From the NCBI GenBank assembly GCA_937907325.1, contig CALERO010000173.1:1-50672 (forward strand): DNA of 50,672 bases. Direction: 5' to 3'. The notes below the pieces were generated by a model that had not been told where the DNA came from, ran no database searches, and was given only the letters and a program-made list of their open reading frames with translations. Shown here piece after piece: positions 49,969-50,672 of the stretch. Within the stretch, counting starts at the first letter, position 1. Each line of letters begins with the position of its first letter. Both the position numbers and the translations under genes were made by a program. The DNA comes from UBA4716 sp002438865. Lineage in GTDB: Bacteria > Bacillota > Clostridia > UBA1381.

Positions 49969-50672
49969 TTGATTGGCGAAATCTTCAAGGCTGTTTTAAT
50001 TACATCGCTTGCGGGCTCCGTACTTGCAGGTATTATAACCCTGTTCCGCCCGATAACAAAGAAGATTTTCGGGTATTCATGGCATTATTATATATGGCTG
50101 TGCGTACTTTTTGCAATGCTTATGCCCGTGCGGTTTAGCGTAAAGCCGACGTCTGCACCAAGCATTACAACACAAACGGTGCAGACAGAGCAAGCGCCCG
50201 TTGCTGAACAGTCCGAAACGACCGAAGATATTGTGAGGGCGGATACAGCTCAAAAGCCGCAGCTTTTGCAGAAAGCAACAGTTATATGGGATAGGATAAT
50301 TTATAACCGAATGAATATTTTAGCGTATTTATGGCTTATCGGTGCAATAGCTTTAATGCTCTTAAATGTTTTACGGTATATAAGGCTGAATGTTAAAATA
50401 CGCAAAACCGGTGAGGTTGTATCCTGCCCCGAAACAGGAGAGTACACCGACAGGAAAATCAATGTTCGTGTATGGGAAAATGTTGCGTCGCCGTTTATGA
50501 CAGGCGTATTCAGACCAACTCTGATTTTGCCGAAAACGGAGCTTTCGGAAGAACAGCTACACAACATACTGCGCCACGAAATGACGCATTTTAAGCGGCA
50601 CGATATTTTATATAAATGGTTTGCCGAATTTGTAAAATGCGTGCATTGGTTCAACCCGATTGCATGGTATGC
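49969..50672 (+). CDS. M56 family metallopeptidase (BlaR1/MecR1-like), partial at window end
   Basis: Starts with TTG at 49969, two bases after the blaI stop and close behind AAGGAGGAG. The visible 234 codons show a membrane segment (about 7-25), a second after a charged turn (about 38-52), a polar Thr/Gln/Glu-rich linker (about 60-100), a third segment (about 118-133), and the zinc site HEMTH at 203-207 in RHEMTHFKRHD. This is the sensor-protease partner of the repressor. The C-terminus, which would tell whether a penicillin-binding sensor domain is present, lies beyond the window. Confidence 0.9.
   Translation, partial: MIGEIFKAVLITSLAGSVLAGIITLFRPITKKIFGYSWHYYIWLCVLFAMLMPVRFSVKPTSAPSITTQTVQTEQAPVAEQSETTEDIVRADTAQKPQLLQKATVIWDRIIYNRMNILAYLWLIGAIALMLLNVLRYIRLNVKIRKTGEVVSCPETGEYTDRKINVRVWENVASPFMTGVFRPTLILPKTELSEEQLHNILRHEMTHFKRHDILYKWFAEFVKCVHWFNPIAWY

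Noticed and set aside
1..50672. tRNA or rRNA genes, insertion sequences, prophage or defence system
   Set aside because: No cloverleaf-like stretches, rRNA sequence, transposase, integrase, restriction or toxin-antitoxin products were recognised on either strand.

Overview
The window is a gene-dense stretch of a low-to-moderate GC Gram-positive chromosome, most likely a member of the Clostridia. The evidence is the gene order (gdpP-rplI-dnaB; rimP-nusA-ylxR-ylxQ-infB-rbfA-nrnA-truB-ribF; ylxM-ffh-rpsP-khpA-rimM-trmD), a DUF512 radical-SAM protein, type III glutamine synthetase, a small MazG-like protein, strong purine-rich ribosome binding sites, some TTG/GTG starts, and promoters of the sigma-A kind with 17-nt spacers. 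No rRNA, tRNA, CRISPR array, insertion sequence or prophage gene is visible. Almost everything is housekeeping; the unusual material lies in leaders, intergenic repeats and a few divergent proteins.

Layout. 1-7292 (minus): a DUF512 protein, GTPase Der, PlsY, GpsA, then TrkA and TrkH. 7458-12041 (plus): gatC-gatA-gatB plus an archaeal-type aspartyl-tRNA synthetase, together a tRNA-dependent asparagine pathway. 12094-14363 (plus): glnA (type III) behind a perfect consensus promoter and a leader terminator. 14375-22109 (minus): MazG-like protein, gdpP, rplI, dnaB, tilS, then ftsH from its own promoter and a DUF1858 protein. 22123-25043 (minus): leuC-leuD-leuB. 25050-29937 (minus): ylxM-ffh-rpsP-khpA-rimM-trmD, with argJ translationally coupled at the end. 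29956-31417 (plus): a lone cytosolic GH13 alpha-amylase-type enzyme. 31421-40340 (minus): rimP-nusA-infB-truB-ribF operon ending in an abnormal glmU. 40361-42626 (minus): EamA transporter, a 34-residue membrane peptide, an S-layer-homology protein, tadA. 42666-42995: three tandem 108-bp repeats touching the mnmG stop. 42988-45941 (minus): mnmG and a DUF624 membrane protein behind a leader of micro-hairpins. The end holds MntP, an RluA-type pseudouridine synthase, a UgtP-like glycosyltransferase, a DUF421 protein, and a BlaI/M56 peptidase regulatory pair cut by the window edge.

How the parts fit. GatCAB consumes glutamine and glnA makes it; both transcription units have a terminator hairpin in the leader preceded by the same ACAAGGG-YGTT sequence, which suggests shared regulation by nitrogen or amide status. 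The GatC subunit carries an asparagine-rich stretch (11 of 27 residues). GlmU keeps a complete acetyltransferase half but has lost about 80 residues and key residues of its uridylyltransferase half. The best candidates for something undescribed are the micro-hairpin array with GCAA tetraloops in the DUF624-mnmG leader (45823-45904), the paired attenuator leaders, the 108-bp repeat, and the operator-laden promoters of the EamA transporter and the blaI pair.

Several start codons were moved inward from the longest open frame on the basis of ribosome binding sites or promoters; these are explained entry by entry.
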